49,250 bases of DNA from Pseudomonadota bacterium (GTDB taxonomy: Bacteria; Pseudomonadota; Alphaproteobacteria; Rhizobiales; Xanthobacteraceae). The notes beneath the pieces are model-generated. The model was not told the DNA's origin. It searched no databases and worked only from the letters and a program-made list of their open reading frames with translations. The position numbers and the translations under genes are program-made. This document shows, one piece after another, positions 32,393 through 40,091 of the stretch. Within the stretch, counting starts at the first letter, position 1. The number at the start of each line of letters is the position of its first letter. The stretch covers positions 1 to 49,250 of the forward strand of contig JAEWIX010000029.1 of NCBI GenBank assembly GCA_023386885.1. The letters run 5' to 3'.

Positions 32393-33340
32393 TCATGCTT
32401 CGCTCGCGGCTTGTTTCTGTTTGTGCGCGGCCAAGGCCGCGAGGCGTTCATTGCGACGTCGCGTCAGCGATGCGAGGCGATCGGGCGTCGCCTGATGCGG
32501 CCATGCCGCGATCACCCGATCGACGTTCGGACTTTCATACACCGAAGGACCGGCCGCGCCTTGCGCGAGTTCCTTGTAGAAGCCGGTATATCGCGCGCAG
32601 TAATCGGCGATTCCGCCCGGCGCGTTGAGCTCGATGGTCTCCATCGGACCGAGAAACGACCAGCGCAGGCCGAGGCCGTTCTTGACGGTGTGATCGAGAT
32701 CTTCCGCCGAGACATAGCCCTCGCCCACCAGACGAAACGCTTCCGCCAGCAGCGCGCCCTGCAAGCGATTGAGCACAAAGCCGTTGATCTCGCGATTGAC
32801 CGTCACCGGCACCTGACCAATGGCGCGATAAATCTCGCGCGCGCGGGCGATGGTCTCGGGCGAAGTCCACGGCGCACCGCACAATTCGACCAGCGGCACC
32901 AGATGCGGCGGATTGACGGGATGGCCGACAAGGCAGCGCGCACGGCCCGGCAGGTTTTCCGTAAAGCGCGAGGCGACGATGGCGGAGGTGGAGGATGCGA
33001 GGATCGCGCCCGGCGGCGCGAGGCGATCCAGCTCCGTGAAGATCGCGATCTTGTCGTCGATCTTTTCCGGGCCATTCTCCTGAACGAAGGCGACGCCGGC
33101 GACGGCATCCGCGAGATCGCGCGCCACCGTCAGCCGCTGCGCCGCGCCCTCGGGATCGTCGCATAGCCCGTGCCGCGCCAGCCCGCGCAACTCATCCGTG
33201 ATGCGTCGTTTCGCTGCTTCGAGCGTCGGCGCATGCGGATCGGTCAGCCGCACCTGCCATCCGGCGCGCGCGAAAATCGCGGCCCAGGCGCAGCCGATCA
33301 GGCCCGTTCCGACGATGGCGACAGTTTTCGGCTCCGACAT
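32393..33340 (-). CDS. Lambda-crystallin (CRYL1)-type 3-hydroxyacid/3-hydroxyacyl dehydrogenase
   Basis: The 315-aa NAD-dependent dehydrogenase has Rossmann motif VGTGLIGCAWA (10-20). The catalytic region is HPVNPPHLVPLVEL, and the C-domain has GFVLNRLQGALLAEAFRLV and GLRWSFLGPMETIELNAPGG. These blocks resemble lambda-crystallin/L-gulonate 3-dehydrogenase and, less closely, carnitine 3-dehydrogenase, so the substrate may be a free 3-hydroxy acid and not a CoA ester. It would produce the beta-keto acid used by the BKACE encoded just downstream. It begins 11 bases after the fused transporter gene. Confidence 0.88.
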   Translation of the reverse strand: MSEPKTVAIVGTGLIGCAWAAIFARAGWQVRLTDPHAPTLEAAKRRITDELRGLARHGLCDDPEGAAQRLTVARDLADAVAGVAFVQENGPEKIDDKIAIFTELDRLAPPGAILASSTSAIVASRFTENLPGRARCLVGHPVNPPHLVPLVELCGAPWTSPETIARAREIYRAIGQVPVTVNREINGFVLNRLQGALLAEAFRLVGEGYVSAEDLDHTVKNGLGLRWSFLGPMETIELNAPGGIADYCARYTGFYKELAQGAAGPSVYESPNVDRVIAAWPHQATPDRLASLTRRRNERLAALAAHKQKQAASEA

Positions 33341-33351
33341 TTTCTATCCGT

Positions 33352-35871
33352 TTAAAGCCACAGCACCTTGCGGCGCAGGTCGAGATCGTCGCGCAGTGCG
33401 CGCGACGGCCCCTGATGAATCACCCTGCCGCGTTCCAGCGCGACGGTGGTGTCCGACAGGGCCAGCGCGAGGTCAAGATGATGGTCGACGATAATGATCG
33501 CGACTTCCTTGCGCAATCGGTCGAAGGTTTCGAACAGTTGTTCGACCACCGCCGGCGCCAGCCCCTCGAACGGCTCGTCCAGCAGCAGCACGCGGACGTC
33601 GCCGGACAGAGCGCGCGCCACCGCCACCATCTGCTGCTCGCCGCCGGAGAGATAATCCGCCGGGCTGTCGAGCCGCTCGCGGATGCGCGGGAAATAGTCG
33701 TAGATGCGTTCGCGGGTCCAGTGGATGCCGTGGCCGGTCTGGCGCTTGAGGCCGCCGAGTTCGAGATTCTGCTCGACGCTCATGCCGGCGAACAGCCCGC
33801 GCCCCTGCGGCACGTAGCCGATGCCGAGCCGCGCGCATTCGGCGGACGGACGGCCCGCCAACTCATGATCCGCGAGCTTGATCGAACCGTTCGCGGCCGG
33901 TGCGATGCCGATCAACGTCTTCAACAGCGTCGATTTGCCGGCGCCGTTGCGGCCGAGCAGCGCGATGATCTCGTTGTGATGCAGCGTGAAGTTCACGTCG
34001 TTGAGAATGTGGCTCTTGCCGTAGAAGGTATCGACGTTCGACACTTCCAAAAGCGGTTCGACGGTCGCCGCCGCCTCGCGCGGCTTCGCCGCCACCGCCG
34101 CCGCACCCGAGCCAATATAAACCTCCTGCACCTTGGCGCTGCCGCGTGCGTCTTCCACCGTGCCATCAAGCAGCACGCGGCCTTCGTTCATCACAGTGAC
34201 ACGGTCGGCCAGTTGAAACACCCGGTCGATGTCGTGCTCGACCAGCAGCACCGGGAGATCCGACGAGATGCGCTTGATGATGGCGCCGATGCGTTCGCGC
34301 TCGGCGGCGGCGAGCCCTGCCAACGGCTCATCGAGCAGCAGCACGCGCGGCGCGGTGGCGAGCGCAACGCCCATGTCGAGTAACCGCTGCCCGCCGTAGG
34401 ACAGTGCGCCCGCTTCCGCGCGCTCAATGCCGGCGAGGCCGAGATAGCGGATCACGTCATCCGTCTCGCGATTGATGTCCGCAATCGACAGCGCGTTGGT
34501 CCACGGATCGAAGCGGCGCGGATGACGACCCTGCACCGCGAGGCGAATGTTCTCGCCGACGCTCAACGCCGGAAACAGGTTGGTGATCTGGAACGAGCGG
34601 CCGATGCCGGCGCTGGCGATGGCTTCCGGCGTGCGGCCCGCGATCGGTTTGCCGAGCAAGGTCACAGCACCGTTGTCCGGTGCGAACATGCCGGACAGCA
34701 GATTGAACGCCGAGGTCTTCCCCGCGCCGTTCGGACCGATCAACGCATGCAGCGTGCGATCCGCGACCGCAATATCGACACCCTGCACCGCCTTGATGCC
34801 GCCGAAGCTCTTGACGATGTTATCGGCGGCGAGCACCGCGCCGTCGACATGCGCGGCGGGACGCAGGAAGTCCGGCAACGGCAGCGCCTCGATCTTGCGC
34901 GCCGACATCGCGGCGTCCTCCACCACCTTCTTGCGGAACGGCGCGGTGGCGCGTTCCCACACGCCGACGAGGCCGGTGGGCGAAAACACCACGAAGGTCA
35001 CGAAGATCAGGCCGAGCCAGAACAGCCAGTTCTCGGTATAGATCGAAAGGAATTCACGGAACAGCACATAGAACAGCGCGCCGATCGCCGGGCCGATGAA
35101 ACTGCGCATGCCGCCGATCACCACCATCGCCAGCAGTTCACCGGAGAAGGCGACGTTGATCGGATCGGCCGAGGTCATGCGGTTCTTGTACAGCAGCAGG
35201 ATGCCGGCGAGGCCGGTGATCGAGGCGGACAACACGAAGGCCGCGAGCTTGTAGCGATTGACCGGATAGCCGAGGAAGCGCGCACGCTGCTCGTTCTCGC
35301 GGATCGCCACCAGCACCGTGCCGACGGTCGAATTGTGGAAACGCCACAGCACGATCAGCACCACGAAGGCGATCGCCGCCACCAGCCAGTAGTAATTGGT
35401 GGAGGATTCGAAATCGATGCCGAACCAGTTTGGCCGCGTGATGCCGCCGAGCCCGTTCTCGCCCCCGGTCACCTCGGTCCAGCGGAACGCGACGACATAG
35501 AGCATCGCCGCCAGCGCCAAGGTCAGCAGCGCGAAGTAAACGCCGCGCCGGCGCAGGAACAGATAACCGAAGGGTGCTGCGATCAGCGCCACGATGACGA
35601 TGCCGCCGATCACGGGACCGATGAACGAGCCCGGCATCAGGTCGCGCTGAAGCAGCGCCGCTGCATAAGCCGCGAGCCCGAACCATGCGCCGTGGCCGAA
35701 CGAGACGAGGCCGGTATAACCAACGAGGATGTTGAGCGCCATGCAGGCCATGGCGAACACCACCACTTCGGTGGCGGACGTCATGGTGAGGCCGAGCGCC
35801 AGCAGCACCGGCGGCAACACGATGAGGCTGACGAAAGCGGCAATGAGCGGCGCGGGAAACAACTGTCGCAT
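33352..35871 (-). CDS. Fused ABC transporter: LivM permease + LivG ATPase + LivF ATPase
   Basis: The 839-aa protein joins three proteins that are normally separate. About 1-330 is a LivM-type permease (eight or so helices, LVGYTGLVSFGHGAWFG). About 344-585 is a LivG-type ATPase: Walker A GPNGAGKT, signature LSYGGQ, Walker B VLLLDEPLAGL. An Ala-rich linker (about 585-604) leads to a LivF-type ATPase: Walker A GRNGAGKS, signature LSGGEQ, Walker B VLLLDEPFEGL. No frame break is visible. It should form the importer with LivH and the binding protein. The gene starts 3 bases after livH. Branched-chain-type uptake is the family role; the cargo here may be a hydroxy acid. Confidence 0.92.
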   Translation of the reverse strand: MRQLFPAPLIAAFVSLIVLPPVLLALGLTMTSATEVVVFAMACMALNILVGYTGLVSFGHGAWFGLAAYAAALLQRDLMPGSFIGPVIGGIVIVALIAAPFGYLFLRRRGVYFALLTLALAAMLYVVAFRWTEVTGGENGLGGITRPNWFGIDFESSTNYYWLVAAIAFVVLIVLWRFHNSTVGTVLVAIRENEQRARFLGYPVNRYKLAAFVLSASITGLAGILLLYKNRMTSADPINVAFSGELLAMVVIGGMRSFIGPAIGALFYVLFREFLSIYTENWLFWLGLIFVTFVVFSPTGLVGVWERATAPFRKKVVEDAAMSARKIEALPLPDFLRPAAHVDGAVLAADNIVKSFGGIKAVQGVDIAVADRTLHALIGPNGAGKTSAFNLLSGMFAPDNGAVTLLGKPIAGRTPEAIASAGIGRSFQITNLFPALSVGENIRLAVQGRHPRRFDPWTNALSIADINRETDDVIRYLGLAGIERAEAGALSYGGQRLLDMGVALATAPRVLLLDEPLAGLAAAERERIGAIIKRISSDLPVLLVEHDIDRVFQLADRVTVMNEGRVLLDGTVEDARGSAKVQEVYIGSGAAAVAAKPREAAATVEPLLEVSNVDTFYGKSHILNDVNFTLHHNEIIALLGRNGAGKSTLLKTLIGIAPAANGSIKLADHELAGRPSAECARLGIGYVPQGRGLFAGMSVEQNLELGGLKRQTGHGIHWTRERIYDYFPRIRERLDSPADYLSGGEQQMVAVARALSGDVRVLLLDEPFEGLAPAVVEQLFETFDRLRKEVAIIIVDHHLDLALALSDTTVALERGRVIHQGPSRALRDDLDLRRKVLWL

Positions 35872-35874
35872 GGT

Positions 35875-36747
35875 CTATTGCTCCAGCCGCGTCATGCGTT
35901 CGCCGAACAAGCCGCGCGGCCGGAACAGCAACACCAGCAGCATCAGAAGGTAGATCGCGGCGGTGGAGGCCGCCGAATAGCCGATGCCGACCATTATACC
36001 CTTCACCAGCCCGACCAGCAGCGCCGCGACGACGACGCCCCAGAACGAGCCGAGCCCGCCGATCACCACCACGACGAAGGCCGGTGTGATGATCTCGTTG
36101 CCCATCGCGGGATGCACCGCGTAGATCGGCGCCAGCAGCACGCCGGCCAAGCCCGCGAGCCCGATGCCGAGCGCGGCCACCGCCGCCATGTAAGGCTGCA
36201 ACGAAATGCCGAGTGCGCCGACCATGTCCGGGTTCTGCACGCCGGCACGCACCACGCGGCCAAACGGTGTCTTCTGCAACAGGAACCAGAGTCCGGCGAC
36301 GCAGGCGATGGCGATGCCGATCAGCACCACGCGATAGAACGAATAGATGAAGTTGCCGACGATCACCTGCCCGCGCAACGCTTGCGGAATCGAATACGAC
36401 AAGGGTGGCGCGCCGAAGATCATGCGCAGCGACTGCTCCGCGACCATCGCGAGGCCGAAGGTGAGCAGCAGCGACAGGATCGGGTCGGAGCGATAGAAGC
36501 GGCGAAACAATGTTCGCTCAATCACGATGCCGAGCAGCGCCACCAGCACCGGCGACAGCACCAGCGCGCCGCCGAAGCCGAGATAAGGCGAGATCACCAA
36601 GGTGAGATATGCACCGATGGCGAAGAACGCGCCGTGCGCCAGGTTGACGATGCCGCCGAGCGAGAAGATCAGCGACAGCCCGAGCGCGATCAGAAGATAA
36701 TAGACGCCGTCGAGCAAACCGTTGAGGATCTGCTGCATCAGGAGCAT
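35875..36747 (-). CDS. livH: Branched-chain-type ABC transporter permease LivH
   Basis: The 290-aa membrane protein has about eight helices. LNGLLDGVYYLLIALGLSLIF and GIVNLAHGAFF at the N-terminus, and the cytoplasmic loop VVRAGVQNPDMVGALGI, are standard LivH features. It pairs with the LivM part of the fused protein. ATG at 36747 is chosen; ATG at 36738 and GTG at 36792 are also possible and no good binding site decides. A strong hairpin lies between it and the binding-protein gene, so livH and later genes may be expressed at lower levels than livK. Confidence 0.92.
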   Translation of the reverse strand: MLLMQQILNGLLDGVYYLLIALGLSLIFSLGGIVNLAHGAFFAIGAYLTLVISPYLGFGGALVLSPVLVALLGIVIERTLFRRFYRSDPILSLLLTFGLAMVAEQSLRMIFGAPPLSYSIPQALRGQVIVGNFIYSFYRVVLIGIAIACVAGLWFLLQKTPFGRVVRAGVQNPDMVGALGISLQPYMAAVAALGIGLAGLAGVLLAPIYAVHPAMGNEIITPAFVVVVIGGLGSFWGVVVAALLVGLVKGIMVGIGYSAASTAAIYLLMLLVLLFRPRGLFGERMTRLEQ

Positions 36748-36819
36748 GGACACGGCAAGGCCCTCGGCTGCGGCGGGAGAATGACGATGCACGCCGGAGG
36801 CGGCGCATGCAATGAAGGA

Positions 36820-36855
36820 AAGGGACTGGATGGACGAAAATCCAGCCAGTCCCTT
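36820..36855 (-). terminator. Stem-loop between the binding-protein gene and livH
   Basis: AAGGGACTGG-A-TGGA and TCCA-G-CCAGTCCCTT form a 15-base stem with one A-G mismatch and a 6-base loop, beginning 11 bases after the binding-protein stop codon (leftward). Only a weak T-rich stretch (TTCCTTCATT) follows, so partial termination or 3'-end protection is more likely than a full stop. This position fits the usual excess of binding protein over membrane parts. Confidence 0.7.
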
Positions 36856-36866
36856 AAGTCACCCGA

Positions 36867-38123
36867 TCAAGCCGGGAACGTGCAGCTGTTTTCTTCCTTG
36901 GTCGCTGCAATCACTTCGAGACTCTCGTTCGGGCCCGGCACCGCTGCGCCCGAGGTGAAGATGTCCCACTGGTTCTTGACCTTGTCGGCGGGCAGCGCCG
37001 TCACCGTGTACATCTCGTGCATCAACTGGTGATCGGAGGCGCGGAAGTAGCCCTCGCGCGTCTTGAGAAGATCGAACTTCGCCCCCTTCTCGAAGTGCTC
37101 GATGATCTTCGGCGATTCCAGCGACTTCAGATCGTTGATGGTCTGCGCCACGATCTTCATGGCGATGTAGTCGCCCCACGCCTGGTTCTCCGGCGGCTTG
37201 TTGTATTTCTTGGTGAAGGCGCCGACGAACGCCTTGGTGCCCGCGGTGTCGATCAGGTGATGCCACACCACCGGCCAGGTGCCGACGAAGTTGCCCTTGC
37301 CCGCCGCCCACGCCAGCGCGGTGTCGAAGCCGAAGCCGCCAACCGGGAATTTCAGGCCGAATTCGGCATATTGCTTGAGGAAGTTGGTGATCTGGTTGCC
37401 GGCGAGGTTGATCACCACGAGATCCGGCTTGGCGTCGCGGATCTTCAGGAGATACGACGAGAAGTCGGCGGCGTCGGTCGGCACCAGATCGTCGCCGGCG
37501 AAGTCGCCGCCGTTGGCCTGCATGAAGCGCTTCGACACTTTCAGAAGGTCGTGGCCGAAGGCGTAGTCCGCCGTCAGCGAGTACCACTTCTTGCCCTTCA
37601 CCAGCCCGTCGCGCAGGAAGGCGCGGCCCGCCGTCTTCACATACATCGAATTCTGCGACTCGACGTGGAACATGTAGCGCTTGCAGTCCGAGCCACGCAG
37701 CGCGTCGGAGTTGCCGCCGGTGTTGATGAACAGCGTCTTGTTGCGCTGGGCCACCTGCGCGATGGTGAGACACGACGCCGACGAAATCTCGCCGATGATG
37801 CAGGCGACCTTGTCGCGCTCGATCATGCGCTCCGCCTTGGTGGAGGCGGTCTGCGGATTGACCGAGTCCTCTTTCAGCAACTCGACCTTGCGGCCCATCA
37901 CGCCGCCCTTGGCGTTGATCTCCTCGACCGCGAGGTCGATGGCCATCACGGCATATTCGCCGAGCGGCCCGAGGAAACCGGTGCGCGGCGTCAGATGGCC
38001 GACGCGGATGACGTCGGACGATTGCGCCAGCAGCACCGACGGCGCGGCGACGGTGGACGCCAGTGCCAGCCCGCCTGCCGATTGCAACAGGCGCCGGCGC
38101 GTAAACTGCGGATGATCAGCCAT
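36867..38123 (-). CDS. ABC transporter substrate-binding protein, type 1 (LivK-like), Tat signal
   Basis: The 418-aa periplasmic protein starts with a twin-arginine signal (TRRRLLQSAGG followed by LALASTVAAPSVLLAQ). The mature part is a two-lobe ligand receptor of the Leu/Ile/Val and amide/hydroxy-acid binding group: IRVGHLTPRTGFLGPLGEYA, IIGEISSASCLTIAQVAQ, TLFINTGGNSDALRG and YAFGHDLLKVSKRFMQ. It delivers the solute to LivH and the fused permease/ATPase. AAGGGAA six bases before the ATG fixes the start. It is the first gene of the operon and divergent from the GntR gene. Confidence 0.92.
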   Translation of the reverse strand: MADHPQFTRRRLLQSAGGLALASTVAAPSVLLAQSSDVIRVGHLTPRTGFLGPLGEYAVMAIDLAVEEINAKGGVMGRKVELLKEDSVNPQTASTKAERMIERDKVACIIGEISSASCLTIAQVAQRNKTLFINTGGNSDALRGSDCKRYMFHVESQNSMYVKTAGRAFLRDGLVKGKKWYSLTADYAFGHDLLKVSKRFMQANGGDFAGDDLVPTDAADFSSYLLKIRDAKPDLVVINLAGNQITNFLKQYAEFGLKFPVGGFGFDTALAWAAGKGNFVGTWPVVWHHLIDTAGTKAFVGAFTKKYNKPPENQAWGDYIAMKIVAQTINDLKSLESPKIIEHFEKGAKFDLLKTREGYFRASDHQLMHEMYTVTALPADKVKNQWDIFTSGAAVPGPNESLEVIAATKEENSCTFPA

Positions 38124-38211
38124 GAATGTTCCCTTCCCTGTGGTAGCCGCGCATCGGCGGCGTCCTCGTCCCAGCGGCGCGCACCATTCTTCTTGAGCGA
38201 TGGGCTTCTTG

Positions 38212-38230
38212 CCGTGATCTGTGATCACGG
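38212..38230. promoter_or_regulatory. Perfect palindrome between the liv operon and gntR: candidate operator
   Basis: CCGTGATC-TGT-GATCACGG has perfect 8-base arms with a 3-base centre. It lies in the 204-base divergent region, 89 bases before the binding-protein ATG and 98 bases before the gntR start. GntR/FCD regulators bind short dyads of this kind, usually of their own promoter region, so it is the best operator candidate. Which effector relieves it is unknown. Confidence 0.55.
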
Positions 38231-38327
38231 TTAGACTGACAAAAGTCGGCTTGCTTGTCGAGTCCCGTTCTCGCATTTTGCGGCGTTTCCGCGTAACGGC
38301 GAGAACTTCAACGGGAGAGAGACCGCC

Positions 38328-39026
38328 TTGGATATGCCCGCAGCGCTGGTGCTGGAGGAGCCGCTGGAGCGGCTGACGCTCGGCGAGCAGGCCTACGCGC
38401 GGCTGGCCGATCTCTTGATCTCCGGCCGTCTGGCGCCGGGCGAAAAGCTCTCGTTGCGCGGCTCGGCCGAAGTGCTCGGCGTCTCGATCATGCCGGTGCG
38501 CGCCGCGGTGTCGCGGCTGGTCGCCGACCGGGCGCTGGAAGTCACGCCTAACCGCGCCATCCGCGTGCCGATGATGTCGGCAACGCTGTTCCGCGACATC
38601 ACCGCCAATCGCGTCGCCATCGAAGGCCGCGCCGCGGCGCTGGCCGCCGAACGCCGCAGCGATGCCGACATTCTGGCCATCGCCGCCGCCGAAGCCGAGA
38701 TGCGCGCCGAGAGCACCGCGGACATTCCCGACCTGCCCCGCGCGGTCGAAGCCAACAAGCGGTTTCATTTCGCGGTCTATCAGGCGGCGAAATCGCCAAC
38801 GCTGATCGGCATCATTCAGGCGCTGTGGCTCAAGGTCGGTCCGGTCATCAATCTCGATCTGCGCGAAAATCCCGAGCGCATCCACACCGGCGGCGCAGTG
38901 CGCTTTCACGCCGAGCTGCTGGACGCGATCATCAAGCGCGATCCCGACAAGGCGCGCGCGGCGCTCGCCGCCGACATTCAGGGCGCGTCGGATTTCATCC
39001 TCTCGCGCGGCAATCTGCCAGACTGA
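38328..39026 (+). CDS. GntR family regulator, FCD (FadR-like) subfamily
   Basis: The 232-aa protein has an N-terminal winged helix (about 18-80: LTLGEQAYARLADLLISG, SLRGSAEVLGVSIMPVRAAV, LEVTPNRAIRVP) and a helical FCD ligand domain (about 88-225) with NKRFHFAVYQAA, whose His is a metal/ligand-binding position, and a second His in RFHAELLDAI. It probably represses the divergent liv operon until a catabolite binds. The start is TTG at 38328 because the GGGAGAGAG run ends six bases upstream; ATG at 38334 is the alternative. The SDR gene follows after 18 bases. Confidence 0.88.
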   Translation: MDMPAALVLEEPLERLTLGEQAYARLADLLISGRLAPGEKLSLRGSAEVLGVSIMPVRAAVSRLVADRALEVTPNRAIRVPMMSATLFRDITANRVAIEGRAAALAAERRSDADILAIAAAEAEMRAESTADIPDLPRAVEANKRFHFAVYQAAKSPTLIGIIQALWLKVGPVINLDLRENPERIHTGGAVRFHAELLDAIIKRDPDKARAALAADIQGASDFILSRGNLPD

Positions 39027-39044
39027 AGCGTTTTCGGAGTTATC

Positions 39045-39821
39045 ATGGACCTCGACATCAAGGGTTTGCGCGTCCTCGTCACCGCCGGCGCGAACGGCAT
39101 CGGCCTCGGCATTGTCGAGGCCTTTGCGCGCGAAGGCGCGCGCGTCCATGTCTGCGACGTCGATGAGGCAGGGCTCGCGGCCTTGCGCAAGAGCGATCCC
39201 GCGATCTCGACCAGCCCTTGCGACGTCGCAGACCGCGCGGCGGTGGCGACGTTGTTCGACGATGCCAAGCGCGCACTCGGCGGCCTCGACGTGCTGGTGA
39301 ACAATGCCGGCATCGCCGGTCCCACTGCCAAAGTGGACGAGATGCATCCCGAGGACTGGGATCGCTGCCTCGCCATCTGCCTCACCGGCCAGTTCAACTG
39401 CGCGCGGCTCGCGGTGCCGCTGCTGCGGCAGAGCAGGAACGCCTCGATCGTCAACATCTCGTCGGCGGCCGGGCGGCTCGGTTTCGCCATGCGTAGTCCC
39501 TATGCGGCGGCGAAATGGGGCGTGATCGGTTTCACCAAATCGCTGTCGATCGAACTCGGACCGGACAACATCCGCGTCAACGCCATCCTGCCCGGTCTCG
39601 TCGCCGGCGACCGCCAGCGCCGCGTGCTGGAGGCCAAGGCGCAGCAGCGCGGCCTCTCCTACGCCGAGATGGAGAAGATCGCGTTCTCCTATACGTCGAT
39701 CAAGGACTACGTCACACCGCAGCAACTCGCGGACCAGATCGTGTTCATGTGCAGCCCGCGCGGCAAGACCATTTCCGGGCAGGCGATCTCGATCTGCGGC
39801 GACACCCAGATGCTGGGATAG
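39045..39821 (+). CDS. Short-chain dehydrogenase/reductase next to the GntR regulator
   Basis: The 258-aa SDR has cofactor motif TAGANGIGLGI (A in place of the first Gly), an Asp in CDVDEAGL that favours NAD, NNAGIAG, and the catalytic set Ser in NISSAAGRLG with YAAAKWG (Tyr-x3-Lys). It ends GQAISICGDTQMLG. The substrate is unknown, but co-transcription with gntR (18 bases apart) and location opposite the dehydrogenase/BKACE operon suggest it acts on the same compound, for instance at another hydroxyl. GGAG lies before the ATG. Confidence 0.85.
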   Translation: MDLDIKGLRVLVTAGANGIGLGIVEAFAREGARVHVCDVDEAGLAALRKSDPAISTSPCDVADRAAVATLFDDAKRALGGLDVLVNNAGIAGPTAKVDEMHPEDWDRCLAICLTGQFNCARLAVPLLRQSRNASIVNISSAAGRLGFAMRSPYAAAKWGVIGFTKSLSIELGPDNIRVNAILPGLVAGDRQRRVLEAKAQQRGLSYAEMEKIAFSYTSIKDYVTPQQLADQIVFMCSPRGKTISGQAISICGDTQMLG

Positions 39822-39841
39822 TCTTCGTAGCGGCACAACGA

Positions 39842-40070
39842 CATCATGCCAGTGCTTAGCCGTTCAAAGAACGGCGTCGCTACGCTCACCTATGTCACGG
39901 GCATCCACGCCCCAGAGCCTTTCCCGTTCCGATAGAATCGGAACGGGGCTCTAGATTCTTGTTTGGACGCGTTTTCTTCACGCGAACCGGTATCCACTTC
40001 GCTCGAAAACGCTCTAACAGCGTTGTCGTGACGCAAGACGTGGATGGCCGGAACAAGTCCGGCCATGACG
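39842..40070. repeat. Family A palindromic repeat, split by a family C element (A5)
   Basis: The left half (39842-39909) has the CATCATGCC end, the branched core with CCGTTCAAAGAACGGCGTCG and a GCATCCACG arm. The right half (40034-40070) reads AAGACGTGGATGGCCGG and CCGGCCATGACG. The two belong to one element whose loop has been replaced or filled by a family C copy (39911-40016). It lies between the convergent SDR and thiolase genes. Confidence 0.75.
39911..40016. repeat. Family C palindromic repeat, long copy nested in A5
   Basis: CCGTTCCGATAGAATCGGAACGG is a hairpin (GTTCCGAT/ATCGGAAC). It is followed by GGACGCGTTTTCTTCACGCG, AACCGGTATCCACTTCGC and TCGAAAACGC, an imperfect dyad. This sequence type is abundant in Bradyrhizobium-related genomes (recalled knowledge). 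It sits in the loop of the A5 repeat. Confidence 0.8.
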
Positions 40071-40091
40071 ACGTCAGCAGTATCGATCGAC

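Noticed and set aside
34522..37032. 836-aa frame opposite the liv transporter genes
   Set aside because: His/Asp/Arg/Gln-rich antisense shadow; the opposite strand has complete ABC motifs.
36867..39836. 989-aa leftward frame running through gntR and the SDR gene
   Set aside because: Only the part from 38123 matches a protein (binding protein with Tat signal); the rest is antisense to well-supported rightward genes, as expected in high-GC DNA.
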